A DNA stretch of 64,000 bases from an uncultured Gammaproteobacteria bacterium (GTDB lineage: Bacteria; Pseudomonadota; Gammaproteobacteria; Steroidobacterales; XN24): positions 1 through 64,000 of the forward strand of contig CAMYOC010000048.1 of NCBI GenBank assembly GCA_947259915.1, given 5' to 3'. The notes beneath the pieces are model-generated. The model saw nothing but the letters and a program-made list of their open reading frames with translations. It did not search any database and was not told where the DNA came from. This document shows, one piece after another, positions 35,784 through 47,276 of this stretch; position 1 is the stretch's first letter; every line of letters begins with the position of its first letter. The translations under genes and the position numbers were made by a program.

Positions 35784-36992
35784 TCAGTCCTTTGTCGGCG
35801 GCAGCCGTGTGGCGATGAAATCCACCAGCTGCTCGGCCAACAGGCGCTTGCTGGCTGGGGCAAACTGTTGCTGGCCGTCATTCCACAACACCAGCAGCGC
35901 ATTGTCGTCGCAATCAAAGCCCACACCACGGCCGACGAGGTTGGCGGCGATCAGATCCAGGTTCTTGGCTTCCAGCTTCTTGCGCGCGTTGACTTCCAGA
36001 TCCCGGGTCTCGGCAGCAAAGCCGACGACGAATGGCCGTGGCTTCGTGGCGGCGATGGTCGCGAGGATGTCCGGCGCCCGGGTCAGGCACAGATCCATGG
36101 CCTCGCCGGTCTTCTTAATTTTGTGTGCGGCCGCCTCGCGGGGACGGTAATCCGCGACCGCGGCAGCGGCGATAAAGACATCCGCATCGGCGACGGCATC
36201 GGAGGTGGCCTGCAACATCTCCTCGGCGGTCTCTACATCCAGCCGCGCTACGCCCGCGGGCGTCGGCTGATGCACGGGCCCGCTGACCAGAACCACTTCA
36301 GCGCCGGCGGCACGGGCCGCGGCCGCCACCGCAAAGCCCATCTTGCCGGAACTTCGATTGGTGATGTAACGCACCGGATCGATCGGCTCGCGGGTGGGTC
36401 CGGCGGTAACCACCACTTTCCTGCCGGCCAGCGGGCCCACACCGGCCGTCAGCAGCGCGCCGGTCCGATCCGCCAGCGCGGTGGGCTCGAGCATGCGGCC
36501 TTCGCCGGTCTCGCCGCAGGCCTGATCGCCCGCTGCGGGACCAAACACCGCGACCCCGCGACCGGTCAATCGTCCGATGTTGTCGCGCGTCGCGGGCGCC
36601 GCCCACATCACCCGGTTCATCGCCGGCGCCACCGCCACCGGAGCCTCGCTGGCCAGACACAGCGTGGCCAGCAGATCGCCGGCGAGACCGGCGGCAAGAC
36701 GGGCGATAAAGTCAGCACTGGCCGGCGCCACCAGGATCAGGTCCGCCCAGCGCGCCAGCTCGATGTGGCCCATTGCGGCCTCGGCTTCGTCGTCCCAGAG
36801 CTGGTCACGCACCGGATGACCGGACACGGCCTGGAAGGTCATCGGCGTGACAAAACGAGTCGCACCCGCGGTCATCACGACCTGCACCTCGGCGCCGCGC
36901 TCGCGCAGCCGGCGTACCAGATCCGGGCTCTTGTAGGCGGCGATGCCGCCGGACACGCCCAGCAGGACCCTTTTCCCGTCAAGCTCAGCCAT
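35784..36992 (-). CDS. coaBC: Bifunctional phosphopantothenoylcysteine decarboxylase/synthetase CoaBC
   Basis: The 402-residue protein has the flavin-dependent decarboxylase half ([38 protein letters not shown], the PAMN motif, and CGETGEGRM with the active-site Cys) and the ligase half ([42 protein letters not shown]). It makes phosphopantetheine in CoA synthesis. It is divergent from radC with 88 bases between, the conserved gammaproteobacterial arrangement. Confidence 0.96.
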   Translation of the reverse strand: MAELDGKRVLLGVSGGIAAYKSPDLVRRLRERGAEVQVVMTAGATRFVTPMTFQAVSGHPVRDQLWDDEAEAAMGHIELARWADLILVAPASADFIARLAAGLAGDLLATLCLASEAPVAVAPAMNRVMWAAPATRDNIGRLTGRGVAVFGPAAGDQACGETGEGRMLEPTALADRTGALLTAGVGPLAGRKVVVTAGPTREPIDPVRYITNRSSGKMGFAVAAAARAAGAEVVLVSGPVHQPTPAGVARLDVETAEEMLQATSDAVADADVFIAAAAVADYRPREAAAHKIKKTGEAMDLCLTRAPDILATIAATKPRPFVVGFAAETRDLEVNARKKLEAKNLDLIAANLVGRGVGFDCDDNALLVLWNDGQQQFAPASKRLLAEQLVDFIATRLPPTKD

Positions 36993-37080
36993 TTTCCCGC
37001 GTCTCGTTACAGGGCGTGGCAGCTTATCCTAAGCGTGGCGGGTTGATAAGGCCGGACAGCGCAAAACGGGAGACTTGAGC

Positions 37081-37761
37081 ATGGCGATCAGAGCCTGGCC
37101 CGAGGGCGAACGGCCCCGCGAAAAGCTGCTGCGCGACGGACCTGCCGCTCTGTCGGAAGCGGAACTGCTGGCGGTGGTGCTGCGTTCCGGTGTACGCGGA
37201 AAATCCGCGGTGGCGCTGGCCCGGGAGCTACTGGTCCGGTTTGGCAGCCTGCGCGGCTTGTTGAGCGCCGACCGGCGACAGCTCTGCGCGGTCTCCGGCC
37301 TCGGTCCGGGCAAGTTCGCCCAGCTACAGGCCGGGCTGGAATTGTCCCGGCGCCACCTGGCCGAGGGCCTGCACCGGGAAGGGCCATTGAGCAGCCCCGG
37401 CGAGGTGCGCGAGTATCTGGCCGCGCGGCTGCGGGACCGGCCCTATGAGGTGTTTTGTTGCCTCTATCTGGATAATCGTAACCGACTGATTACCATAGAA
37501 GAATTGTTCCGTGGCACGATCGACGGCGCCAGCGTCCACCCGCGCGAAGTTGTCCGCCAGGCCATGACCCACAACGCGGCAGCGGTCATTTTTGCCCACA
37601 ATCATCCGTCCGGTGTCGCGGAACCCAGCCAGGCCGACGAAGCCATCACCCAGCGGCTCAAGAGCGCGCTGGCGCTGGTGGATATCCGGGTGCTGGACCA
37701 CCTGGTGATCGGCGACGGGAGAACGGTGTCCTTCGCCGAACGAGGTCTGCTGGCCGGCTGA
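37081..37761 (+). CDS. radC: RadC family protein (JAMM/MPN+ metalloprotease-like)
   Basis: The ATG gives 226 residues; the TTG two codons before is less likely. An N-terminal helix-hairpin-helix region ([33 protein letters not shown]) precedes the JAMM site: a Glu in [11 protein letters not shown], then [14 protein letters not shown]. Despite the name, a role in DNA repair is not established for RadC. Confidence 0.94.
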   Translation: MAIRAWPEGERPREKLLRDGPAALSEAELLAVVLRSGVRGKSAVALARELLVRFGSLRGLLSADRRQLCAVSGLGPGKFAQLQAGLELSRRHLAEGLHREGPLSSPGEVREYLAARLRDRPYEVFCCLYLDNRNRLITIEELFRGTIDGASVHPREVVRQAMTHNAAAVIFAHNHPSGVAEPSQADEAITQRLKSALALVDIRVLDHLVIGDGRTVSFAERGLLAG

Positions 37762-37778
37762 GATCGGCCGGGGCCGCC

Positions 37779-37807
37779 TTGCGTGACGGGCCGTGGGCTG
37801 GTATAAA
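37779..37807 (+). promoter_or_regulatory. Promoter of rpmB-rpmG
   Basis: TTGCGT and TATAAA are separated by 17 bases, 52 bases before the rpmB start. The sequence after the -10 (GTCGCGC) is GC-rich, as in growth-rate-controlled promoters. It lies just behind the radC stop, so the ribosomal genes have their own promoter. Confidence 0.65.
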
Positions 37808-37858
37808 GTCGCGCTCTTTGGGCTGCCCGTCAGCCCCGAATTTCAGAGGAATCCAGTG

Positions 37859-38095
37859 ATGCCCAGAGTCTGCCAGGTCACAGGCAAGCGCCCGATGTCG
37901 GGGAACAACGTGTCCCATGCGAACAATCGCACCCGTCGTCGCTTCCTGCCCAATCTGCATACCCACCGCTTCTGGCTCGAAGACGAGAAGCGTTACGTGA
38001 CCCTGCGCGTGTCGCAAAAGGGCCTGCGTACCATCGATAAGCTGGGCCTCGAAAAAGTGGTCGCGGACCTGCGTGCCCGCGGCGAGAAGATCTGA
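37859..38095 (+). CDS. rpmB: 50S ribosomal protein L28
   Basis: The 78-residue protein has the L28 pattern [38 protein letters not shown] and [14 protein letters not shown], and the full family length. Only one Cys (Cys5) is present, so this is the zinc-free form. AGAGGA precedes the ATG. rpmG follows after 11 bases. Confidence 0.97.
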   Translation: MPRVCQVTGKRPMSGNNVSHANNRTRRRFLPNLHTHRFWLEDEKRYVTLRVSQKGLRTIDKLGLEKVVADLRARGEKI

Positions 38096-38106
38096 GGAGA
38101 TACGTC

Positions 38107-38262
38107 ATGCGCGAGAAGATCAGACTGACGTCGTCGGCCGGTACCGGCTTCTTCTACACCACGACCAAGAACAAGCGGCTCCATCCGGAGAAGATGGAAG
38201 TGATGAAATATGATCCGAAGGTGCGTAAGCACGTGAAGTTCAAGGAAGCCAAGATCAAATAG
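38107..38262 (+). CDS. rpmG: 50S ribosomal protein L33
   Basis: The 51-residue protein begins [20 protein letters not shown] and continues [20 protein letters not shown], with a Lys-rich end. The zinc-binding cysteines of C+ forms are absent. GAGGAG lies eight bases ahead of the ATG. The pair rpmB-rpmG is in the usual order and ends in a strong terminator. Confidence 0.97.
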   Translation: MREKIRLTSSAGTGFFYTTTKNKRLHPEKMEVMKYDPKVRKHVKFKEAKIK

Positions 38263-38280
38263 GGCTCCCGGATCAAGATA

Positions 38281-38310
38281 AAAAAAACCCGCCGCTGGCG
38301 GGTTTTTTTT
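38281..38310. terminator. Bidirectional intrinsic terminator (rpmG / desaturase)
   Basis: CCCGCC-GCT-GGCGGG is flanked by seven A on the left and eight T on the right, so it has a U-tract on either strand. It serves rpmBG and the convergent desaturase gene. Confidence 0.96.
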
Positions 38311-38331
38311 GGGTTCGATGATCGGGTGCGT

Positions 38332-39522
38332 TCAGACAGCCTGACCCCGGGGCATGGTGTAGCCACGCAGCGTGGCGGCGAATTCCTGCAGTCTGCGCAC
38401 GCCACTGGCCTCGGCCTGCTGGCACCATTCCCTGAGCTGCGCGATCAGACGCTCGTTGCTGATCAGGGTGGCGCCATCCCACAAGGTCCGCAGCCGCTCT
38501 CGGAACTCATGCACGGTCTTTAGCGCCTGGCTCGATTCCAGCAGCTCTTGCAGACGATCGTCCGCACCCTGCTCAAGTAATGCCGGCTGGCGTATCAAAA
38601 GCTTGCGCGCCCGGCTCGGCAGGCTCTTGCCGTGGGCCTTCAGATCGGCCAGTTCGCGTTTGAATACCGGCAGGGTCACGGTGCGGGTGTAATCGCGCAG
38701 CACATGCATGCGGTTGACGATGATCGCGCGTGCCGTCTCCAGATCTATGGAGCGGCGGCCCGGCTCAACGACCGGTACCGGCGCCACTCGCCGTACCCTG
38801 GCCAGACCGACTGTCCGCAGCACCACGATGGCGCCCCAGCCGATATCGGCTTCCCACGGACGGATCGAGAACTTGGCCGAGCTGGGGAACGCGTGATGGT
38901 TGTTGTGCAGCTCCTCGCCGCCGAGCAGGAAGCCCCAGGGGACCACGTTGCGCGAGGCGTCGTCGCATTCGAAATTCCGGTAGCCGTAGTAATGACCGAC
39001 GCCGTTGACGATGCCGGCGGCCAGCAGCGGCTGGGACACCATCTGCACCGCGACCATGATGATCCCCGGCACGCCAAACAGCAGCAGGGATGCGACCACG
39101 AATATGCTGATGCCCATATTTTGATGACGGTAGAAGCGCCGCTCCAGCCAGTCATCGGGCGTGCCGCGACCGAACTTCGCGATCGTCTCGAGATTTTCCG
39201 CTTCCTGCTGATAGAGTTCGGCGCCCTCGAGCAGAACCTTCTTCAGCCCCTTGACCTGGGGACTGTGAGGATCATCCGGGGTCTCGCAGCGCGCGTGATG
39301 TTTGCGATGGATGGCGACCCACTCCCGGGTCGAGATACCGGTGCTTATCCATAGCCAGAAACGCGCGAAATGCCGCAGCGCAGGATGCAGGTCGAGGCCG
39401 CGATGGGCCGCATCCCGGTGCAGGTACAATGTGACGCACAGCACGGTGATCTGGACCATGACAAATGAGACAAGAACATAACCCCAGAAACTGAGGTCCA
39501 GAAGGCCGTACATATAGTCCAT
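38332..39522 (-). CDS. Acyl-CoA desaturase-type fatty acid desaturase
   Basis: The 396-residue protein has the three histidine boxes HRDAAHR, HRKHH and HNNHH that bind the di-iron site, between membrane helices (VSFVMVQITVLCVTLYL, FVVASLLLFGVPGIIMVAVQ). A soluble, helical C-terminal extension of about 150 residues with RKLLIRQPALLEQ makes it longer than plain delta-9 desaturases. It likely introduces a cis double bond in acyl chains to adjust membrane fluidity; regiochemistry is inferred. No partner ferredoxin reductase is adjacent. Confidence 0.9.
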   Translation of the reverse strand: MDYMYGLLDLSFWGYVLVSFVMVQITVLCVTLYLHRDAAHRGLDLHPALRHFARFWLWISTGISTREWVAIHRKHHARCETPDDPHSPQVKGLKKVLLEGAELYQQEAENLETIAKFGRGTPDDWLERRFYRHQNMGISIFVVASLLLFGVPGIIMVAVQMVSQPLLAAGIVNGVGHYYGYRNFECDDASRNVVPWGFLLGGEELHNNHHAFPSSAKFSIRPWEADIGWGAIVVLRTVGLARVRRVAPVPVVEPGRRSIDLETARAIIVNRMHVLRDYTRTVTLPVFKRELADLKAHGKSLPSRARKLLIRQPALLEQGADDRLQELLESSQALKTVHEFRERLRTLWDGATLISNERLIAQLREWCQQAEASGVRRLQEFAATLRGYTMPRGQAV

Positions 39523-39647
39523 AAGTGGTTATTCCTGATCGAAGATTAGCCCGCAAAGGATACGGAAGCGGGTGAACCAAAGCAAAACGACCGCTGCACA
39601 CAAAGACGCCCTTCAGGGCGACCCATAATCCCCGCCGTTACCGGATC

Positions 39648-40463
39648 ATGCCCGAATTACCTGAAGTTGAAACGACGCGCCGCGGCATAGAACCCTGGCT
39701 ACTGGGCGCCAGGGTCGATGCGGTGGCGGTGCGGGAACGCCGGCTGCGCTGGCCGGTCACGGCCCGACTCGCGCGGGATTTGTCCGGTCGGTCTGTCGAG
39801 AGTCTGGAGCGACGGGCCAAGTATCTGTTGATGACGGCCGGCGACGGCACCCTGATCATGCACCTGGGCATGTCCGGCTCGCTACGGGTGCTGGAAGCGC
39901 CGAGACCGCCCGGTCCGCACGACCACGTGGACCTGGTCCTGAGCAACGGCCGCATGCTGCGCTTTAATGATCCGCGCCGTTTTGGCGCAATGCTGTGGAC
40001 CCGGCGCGACCCGATGCGACATCCACTGTTGCGTCACCTGGGCCCGGAACCGCTGGGCGCTGAATTCGATGGTGACCACCTGTGGCGGCTGAGCCGTGGC
40101 CGCCGGGCCGCGGTCAAGACCTTTATCATGGATGGCCGGGTCGTCGTCGGAGTCGGCAACATCTACGCCAGCGAGGCCTTGTTCCGCTCCGGCATCGATC
40201 CGCGACGGGCCGCCGGTCGTGTCTCACGACGGCGTTACGGTGTGCTCGCGGACTCGATCCGCGAGGTGCTGGCGGCCGCGATCAAACGCGGCGGGACCAC
40301 GCTGCAGGATTTCACCGGGGGAGACGGCCAGCCCGGGTATTTCGCTCAGGAACTGAATGTCTATGGTCGTGAGGGTGACGCTTGCCGGAGCTGTGGCGGC
40401 CCGATCCGGCAAACGGTGCTGGGACAGCGATCGACCTTTTTTTGTCAGCGTTGCCAGCGCTAA
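39648..40463 (+). CDS. mutM: Formamidopyrimidine-DNA glycosylase MutM
   Basis: The 271-residue protein starts [17 protein letters not shown], with catalytic Pro2 and Glu3. It has RRAKYLL (Lys for the lyase step), [29 protein letters not shown], and a C-terminal zinc finger with CRSCGG and CQRC. It removes 8-oxoguanine and nicks the abasic site. CATAAT about 18 bases before may be the -10. Its last 4 bases overlap the ggt stop on the other strand. Confidence 0.97.
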   Translation: MPELPEVETTRRGIEPWLLGARVDAVAVRERRLRWPVTARLARDLSGRSVESLERRAKYLLMTAGDGTLIMHLGMSGSLRVLEAPRPPGPHDHVDLVLSNGRMLRFNDPRRFGAMLWTRRDPMRHPLLRHLGPEPLGAEFDGDHLWRLSRGRRAAVKTFIMDGRVVVGVGNIYASEALFRSGIDPRRAAGRVSRRRYGVLADSIREVLAAAIKRGGTTLQDFTGGDGQPGYFAQELNVYGREGDACRSCGGPIRQTVLGQRSTFFCQRCQR

Positions 40464-42142
40464 TAGACACGCACCGCGGCCCCGCCCTCGTTGCGGGGGT
40501 CCGAGGCCGCCCGGACTTCGTCGCCGGCGTAATCCCAGGTCACCACATTCATGTTGCCGTAGAGACGGCTGGATTCGCGTAGTTCATGACCCATGGATTC
40601 CAGCTCCTTGCGCGTGGCCTCGTCGAGCGCGGCGGGCTCGAAATAGATACGATCCGGCACATACTGGTGGTGGTAGCGCGGCAGGCTGACCACCGCCGTC
40701 GCATCGGCTCCATCGATCCACGACAACAGCCCCAGCATGACCATGCTGATGATGCGGCTGCCGCCGGGCGTACCGAGGATGATCACGCCGCGATCGGATT
40801 CGGCGATCGTCGGCGACATGCTCGACAGCGGCCGCTTGCCCGGCGCGATCGCGTTGGCCGACGCCCCGACCAGTTCATAGAGATTTTGTACCCCGGGCTT
40901 GATCGCAAAATCGTCCATCTCGTTGTTCAGCAGCACGCCGGTCCCGGGTATCACATAGCCGGATCCGAACCAGCCGTTGATGGTTTGCGTGGCGGCGACG
41001 CGGTTGCCGTCCGCGTCGAGGATCGAATAATGGGTCGTGTGGGCCCCCTTTGGCTCCTCGCCCCGGTAACCCGGCAATGCGCTGCTCGGGGTAGCGCGGT
41101 CCAGCCGGATCGAGCTGCGCTGGCCGTCCGCATAAAACGGGTGGGTCAGCATCCCCACCGGCACCGCAACAAAATCTGAATCGCCCAGGTATTCGGCCCG
41201 GTCCCGATAGGCTCTGCGCATGGCCTCCACATTGAGATGGATCCGCGTGACCTTGTCGAGACCCGCCAGATCGAAACCACCGAGGATATTGAACATGTCC
41301 GCCAGCGCCACGCCGCCGGAGGATGGCGGCGGCGCAGACACGATACGCACGCCGCGGTAGGAGAATTCGATCGGCGCGCGCTCAACCACCCGATAGTCGC
41401 GCAGGTCTTCTGCGGACCAGATGCCGCCGGCCTCGCGCACGGCGCTGACCATGCCGTCGGCAAACTCACCCGCATAGAAACCGTCACGCCCCTCGACCGC
41501 CAGCCGCTCAAACGTCCGGGCCAGATCCGGCTGACGGATCACGTGGCCCGGCTCAGGCACGTCACCGCCGACCAGAAATATCCCGGCGCCGGCAGGCCAG
41601 CGCTGGATCAGCTTTTGTTTGTACTGCAGACCCAGACGCATACGCGCGTAGAGCGGGAAGCCGGCCGTGGCCAGCCGGATAGCGGGTGCCAGACTCTGCG
41701 CGAGGGGCAGGCGCCCGTATTGATCCGCCATGTGCACCAGCGCTGCCGGCAGCCCCGGGATGCCGGCAGCAAGCGGACCGTCCAGCGAGGCGCGCGGGAT
41801 CGGCTCGCCCTGCTCGTCCAGATACATATCCGCGGTGGCGGCGCCCGGCGCCACCTCGCGGCCGTCGATCATCACCGAATGCTGGTCCTCGGCCCGAGAC
41901 AGCAGCCACAAACCGCCGCCGCCCAGCCCGGAGCTGAACGGCTCCACCACGGTCAACGCCGCGCTGACCGCCACTGCCGCATCGAACGCGTTGCCACCCT
42001 GCTCGAGAATCTCGTGACCCGCGGCGGTCGCCAGCGGATGGGCCGAGGCGATGGCCGACTTGCCCGGTGCTGCGGCCGTGGCCGCCAGGACCGGCAACAT
42101 CATCAACAACAGCAGAGACAGGCGTTTAAAGCTCCGGAACAT
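40460..42142 (-). CDS. ggt: Gamma-glutamyltransferase (exported)
   Basis: I favour the ATG with AAGGA seven bases ahead (560 residues); an ATG two codons earlier and a third 10 codons earlier exist. A signal peptide ([24 protein letters not shown]) leads to the periplasm. The heterodimer should form by autocleavage before the Thr in GAHTTHYSI, the new N-terminal nucleophile. [10 protein letters not shown] and [11 protein letters not shown] match substrate-binding parts. It hydrolyses glutathione and gamma-glutamyl peptides. It is the last gene of the rsmD-coaD-ferredoxin-ggt run, 16 bases behind the ferredoxin. Confidence 0.94.
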   Translation of the reverse strand: MFRSFKRLSLLLLMMLPVLAATAAAPGKSAIASAHPLATAAGHEILEQGGNAFDAAVAVSAALTVVEPFSSGLGGGGLWLLSRAEDQHSVMIDGREVAPGAATADMYLDEQGEPIPRASLDGPLAAGIPGLPAALVHMADQYGRLPLAQSLAPAIRLATAGFPLYARMRLGLQYKQKLIQRWPAGAGIFLVGGDVPEPGHVIRQPDLARTFERLAVEGRDGFYAGEFADGMVSAVREAGGIWSAEDLRDYRVVERAPIEFSYRGVRIVSAPPPSSGGVALADMFNILGGFDLAGLDKVTRIHLNVEAMRRAYRDRAEYLGDSDFVAVPVGMLTHPFYADGQRSSIRLDRATPSSALPGYRGEEPKGAHTTHYSILDADGNRVAATQTINGWFGSGYVIPGTGVLLNNEMDDFAIKPGVQNLYELVGASANAIAPGKRPLSSMSPTIAESDRGVIILGTPGGSRIISMVMLGLLSWIDGADATAVVSLPRYHHQYVPDRIYFEPAALDEATRKELESMGHELRESSRLYGNMNVVTWDYAGDEVRAASDPRNEGGAAVRVY

Positions 42143-42158
42143 GTTCATATCCTTGGAT

Positions 42159-43568
<1,410 letters not shown>

Positions 43569-43619
43569 AGGCACTTTCCGAAGGCTTGCACGGTGCTAAA
43601 GTACAAGCGTAGTCTTACT

Positions 43620-43641
43620 GAATTCCTAACAGAATTCCTAA
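43620..43641. repeat. Short direct repeat upstream of the lipoprotein esterase
   Basis: GAATTCCTAA occurs twice with a 12-base period (43620-43629 and 43632-43641), between the divergent rsmD and esterase genes. It may be a pair of regulator half-sites or chance. Confidence 0.3.
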
Positions 43642-43686
43642 AAAGAACATTCGCATCACCCTGCCTCTCCTGGAGGAGTCAGAATA

Positions 43687-46011
43687 ATGAGAACGCTCAA
43701 TTTCGCAGCCGTGCTGCTGCTGTCCCTTTCCGTCGCCGGTTGCTTCTCGGACTCGGACGGTCCTGATGAACCCAGAAACACCGACAGCACCGGTGTAGGA
43801 ATCATCCTGGGTCCGGATTTCGATCCGCCCACGGGGTTTTATGCTGCGTGGGACCCCGGCATCGGCCGGCTGCCCTACCCTAACGATCTTCTCGGCTACG
43901 CCGCCGATGGCACCCTGGACCTCCCCGCCGATAGCCTGGCTCTCCAAATCCTCGCCAGCGAAGTCAATAATCTGGATGGTTTCTCGACCTTTGCCCGGGC
44001 GACGATCAATTTCAGCGAAGGCATCGATCCAGATTCCCTCGATCCCACCGTCAACCCGCTTAATGCTTTCGCGGTCGTGATGGTAGAAGTATTGCAGGAC
44101 CCGGCCACAAAGACGGTCGCGGGCGTTGCAGGACCCCCACTCCAGTTCGGTGTAGATTTCACGGTCACCGTTGCGGCCGATATCGATGCGGGTGGCACGA
44201 TTCTTCAGGTCATGCCACTGAAGCCACTGAATTCCAAGAGCGGCTACCTGATCATCGTGTCCAACCGGGTCCTCAACACTGACGGCACGCCGGCAGTGGC
44301 AGACGACCCTTACGAACAGATCAAGCAGGCATATCTGGCTGGACTGATCCAGCTTCCGCCGCCGGTCCCCCCGGTGACGGACGAAGAGAAACTGGCAGTT
44401 TTCACGGCCGCTCAGCTGGCGGTGGTGGACGGGCTCGCCAACGCCGGTCTGCCCATCTCGGTGGAAAACACCGTGATCACGACCAGTTTCAGCACCTTGT
44501 CGATCACCGATGCATTGGAGTACGTGGACGACAACGCAACATCGCAGTTCTCCCAAATCGAACAGTCCTTCGCCCCGGTGGACATCCCGACTCCTGACGG
44601 CGGCGTGCTGCCCGCGGGAACACCAATTACGACTGGCATCGTCCTCGCCTTGCAGGGGGTGGATACACAATGCGCGCCGACTCAGGCGCTGCCGCTGCCC
44701 GGCTGCGGATTCGTATTCGCTGGCGCCACGAATGTGCCCTACTACCTGGAGCCGCCAGCAGATCAGAATGATACGGCGGCTGTGACGAGCTTCTGGGAGG
44801 GCACGCCCGGCGTGAACCCTCTGGACGCAACAAGCATCACTCTGTCGCGTTTTAACCCGGTGCCCAACAAAAAGGCGGATCTGCTGATCCCTGTGATCAT
44901 GGCGGTGCCCGGACCGAACTCCCTGTACGTCCAGGGTGGCGGGACGAAACCGCCGACGGGCTGGCCCGTCGTGATCTACCAGCACGGCGTGACCCGCAAC
45001 CGTCTCGATATGTTTGCTGTCGCGGAAAGCTTCAACAACGCCGGTGTCGCGGTCATCGCCATCGACCATCCACTCCACGGCATCACGGCAACCGATCCGG
45101 CGCAGGACCCGACGGCTCTGTTCCGGGTACCAGGCGTTGAAGAGCGCACGTTCGACCTCGATATCATAGACAACACCACTTTCCAGGCGCCGCCCGATGG
45201 ATTGATCGACCCCTCGGGTATCAGCTATCTGAACCCAGGACCGGATAGGCTCCTGCCGACAGGCGATCATTTGCGCCAGACGGCCGCCGACGTAATCCAC
45301 CTAATCCGCACTATCCCGACGATGGATATCGACGGTGACGATGCATCGGATCTGGATGGCAGCCGCGTCCACTTTGTGGGCCAGTCCCTGGGCGGTCTCG
45401 CCGGGACACTGGTGGTGGGGGTCAACGAAGACCTGGCCAGCGCCACGCTTGGAGTCACCGGCGGCTGCCTGTCCTGCGGACTGTTCGAATCGCCGACCTT
45501 TGCCGCCACGCTTGGCGCAGGTCTTGTGGCTGCTTTGGGGGCAAATGGTATTCAACAGGACAGCACTGCCTTCAACAACTACCTTCGTGACGGCCAGAAT
45601 CTCAATGACGGGGGCGATCCCCTGAACTACGGTTTGGCCTGGGCGGCGAATCCTGTGGTTCCGGTCCACCTGATCGAGGTACAGGGCGATACCGTGGTAC
45701 CAAACTCGATGACTGCACGGCTGCAGCTGGCGATGGAATTGCCACAGGTGCCTGCCGCCCAGCCGGGGGGATTCCCGTATCCGGTCTTTGTGGGCGGGCC
45801 GGAAACCGGCGGCGTCAACGGTGGCCTGGTGTTCTTCACCGCAGGTTCGCATGGATCCCAGATCGACCCGACGGCGAGCCCCGCCGCGACCGTCGAGATG
45901 CAGACCCAGCAAGTGGTCTTCGCTGTCGGCAACCCGCTAAACATGATCCCGGGCAATGGTCAGGTCATACTGATCAGCGACCCGACAGTCGTTGACGTGG
46001 ACGGTCCCTGA
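43687..46011 (+). CDS. VolA/Pla-1-like lipoprotein lipase or esterase
   Basis: The 774-residue protein has a lipobox SVAGC (Cys19) after a short signal peptide and a spacer of acidic residues, so it is probably outer-membrane bound. The N-terminal 370 residues follow the bacterial virulence factor lipase N-terminal pattern (IGRLPYPNDLL, FARATINFSEGIDPDSL). The alpha/beta-hydrolase part has PVVIYQHGVTRNRLD (oxyanion region), nucleophile Ser in VGQSLGG, and a late His in TAGSHGS. VolA of Vibrio, the model I compare to, is a surface lysophospholipase. GGAGG precedes the ATG and a terminator follows. Confidence 0.83.
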   Translation: MRTLNFAAVLLLSLSVAGCFSDSDGPDEPRNTDSTGVGIILGPDFDPPTGFYAAWDPGIGRLPYPNDLLGYAADGTLDLPADSLALQILASEVNNLDGFSTFARATINFSEGIDPDSLDPTVNPLNAFAVVMVEVLQDPATKTVAGVAGPPLQFGVDFTVTVAADIDAGGTILQVMPLKPLNSKSGYLIIVSNRVLNTDGTPAVADDPYEQIKQAYLAGLIQLPPPVPPVTDEEKLAVFTAAQLAVVDGLANAGLPISVENTVITTSFSTLSITDALEYVDDNATSQFSQIEQSFAPVDIPTPDGGVLPAGTPITTGIVLALQGVDTQCAPTQALPLPGCGFVFAGATNVPYYLEPPADQNDTAAVTSFWEGTPGVNPLDATSITLSRFNPVPNKKADLLIPVIMAVPGPNSLYVQGGGTKPPTGWPVVIYQHGVTRNRLDMFAVAESFNNAGVAVIAIDHPLHGITATDPAQDPTALFRVPGVEERTFDLDIIDNTTFQAPPDGLIDPSGISYLNPGPDRLLPTGDHLRQTAADVIHLIRTIPTMDIDGDDASDLDGSRVHFVGQSLGGLAGTLVVGVNEDLASATLGVTGGCLSCGLFESPTFAATLGAGLVAALGANGIQQDSTAFNNYLRDGQNLNDGGDPLNYGLAWAANPVVPVHLIEVQGDTVVPNSMTARLQLAMELPQVPAAQPGGFPYPVFVGGPETGGVNGGLVFFTAGSHGSQIDPTASPAATVEMQTQQVVFAVGNPLNMIPGNGQVILISDPTVVDVDGP

Positions 46012-46053
46012 TCAGGTTCCAACTCCCTAATTTAGAGGGAAGGGACAAATCAA

Positions 46054-46085
46054 AAGGGCGGCCTCACGGTCGCCCTTCTTCTTTG
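46054..46085 (+). terminator. Intrinsic terminator of the lipoprotein esterase
   Basis: AAGGGCGGCC and GGTCGCCCTT (10 pairs including one G-T) enclose TCAC and are followed by CTTCTTTGTTG, a moderate T-tract. Confidence 0.8.
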
Positions 46086-46256
46086 TTGTCGTTTTCAGGT
46101 ATGCACAACAAGCCCGGGTTCGGAAACATCGGGCTTCTCCGGTGGCTCCGGGAGGGATCACGGCGGCACCATTCCGCCGCTCGTTCAAGGAGCCGAGGAA
46201 CGTCGCCAAGGAGTCACCCGATTCGGTTACGATAGCTGCCTTGCAAGAGCTCCAGC

Positions 46257-47276
46257 ATGTTTCGAAAGAAAGCCAACCCACCCGAATCGACCAGATCTGG
46301 CCAAGCAGACAGCTCGGGCCCAAGCGAGGAAAAGAAGGGCTTTTTCCGCCGTCTGCGCCAGCGTCTGAACCAGGGCGAGTCCTTTCTCACCTATGACCTG
46401 GCCCATCTGCTGCCGGGCGGTAAACCCGACGAGGCGTTTCTCGAGGAGATGGAGACCCGGCTGCTGTCCGGCGATGTGGGCGTGGAAGCGACCTCGCGGA
46501 TCATGGAGGGTCTGGATCGCAAGCTTTGGCGGGACGAACTGAAGGACACGCGGACGGTGATGGAGACCATGCGCGAGACCATGCTCGGCATCCTCGGCCC
46601 CTGCGAGGCGCCGCTGGAGATCCCCGACACGCCACGGCCTTTTGTGATCCTGATGGTCGGCGTCAACGGTTCGGGCAAGACCACCACCATCGGCAAGCTG
46701 GCGCGCCGCTTCAAAGACCAGGGCCAGCAAGTGATGCTGGCAGCCGGCGATACCTTCCGCGCGGCAGCCGTCGAGCAGATCCAGGTCTGGGGTCAGCGCA
46801 ACGATGTGCCGGTGATCGCCCAACAGACCGGCGCCGATCCGGCGGCGGTGATGTTTGACGCGCTGGAAGCGGCCCGGGCACGTGATATCGACGTGCTGAT
46901 CGCCGACACCGCGGGCCGGCTTCATACACAGGAAAACCTGATGGAGGAGCTGAAAAAGATCAAACGGGTAATGGGCAAGATCGACGCAGACGCGCCCCAC
47001 GAGACCTTGCTGGTGCTCGACGCCAGCCTGGGTCAAAACGCGCTGGTCCAGGCCAGCCGTTTCCATGAGGCCATCGGTCTGACCGGTCTGGTGATGAGCA
47101 AGCTCGACGGCACCGCCAAGGGCGGCGTGCTGCTGGCGGTGGCCGAGAATCTCGGTGTGCCGATCCGCTATCTCGGTATCGGCGAAGCGGCCGAGGACCT
47201 CGACGAATTCCGTGCGGCACCCTTTGTCGACGCGCTGCTGGCCGGGGACCGGTCACAGGAAGCAGGTTCCGCGTGA
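46257..47276 (+). CDS. ftsY: Signal recognition particle receptor FtsY
   Basis: The 339-residue protein has a short charged A-domain (about 1-40), the helical N domain, and the GTPase G domain with GVNGSGKTTTIGKLA, DTFRAAAVEQI, DTAGRLHTQ, and SKLDGTAKGG. It guides ribosomes making membrane proteins to SecYEG. The A domain is much shorter than in Escherichia coli. The stop overlaps the ftsE start by four bases (GTGA). Confidence 0.97.
   Translation: MFRKKANPPESTRSGQADSSGPSEEKKGFFRRLRQRLNQGESFLTYDLAHLLPGGKPDEAFLEEMETRLLSGDVGVEATSRIMEGLDRKLWRDELKDTRTVMETMRETMLGILGPCEAPLEIPDTPRPFVILMVGVNGSGKTTTIGKLARRFKDQGQQVMLAAGDTFRAAAVEQIQVWGQRNDVPVIAQQTGADPAAVMFDALEAARARDIDVLIADTAGRLHTQENLMEELKKIKRVMGKIDADAPHETLLVLDASLGQNALVQASRFHEAIGLTGLVMSKLDGTAKGGVLLAVAENLGVPIRYLGIGEAAEDLDEFRAAPFVDALLAGDRSQEAGSA

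Noticed and set aside
43615-45300. 561-residue minus-strand open frame opposite the lipoprotein esterase
   Set aside because: High-GC antisense frame without signal, motifs or ribosome binding site; the plus-strand gene has a lipobox and the GQSLGG site.
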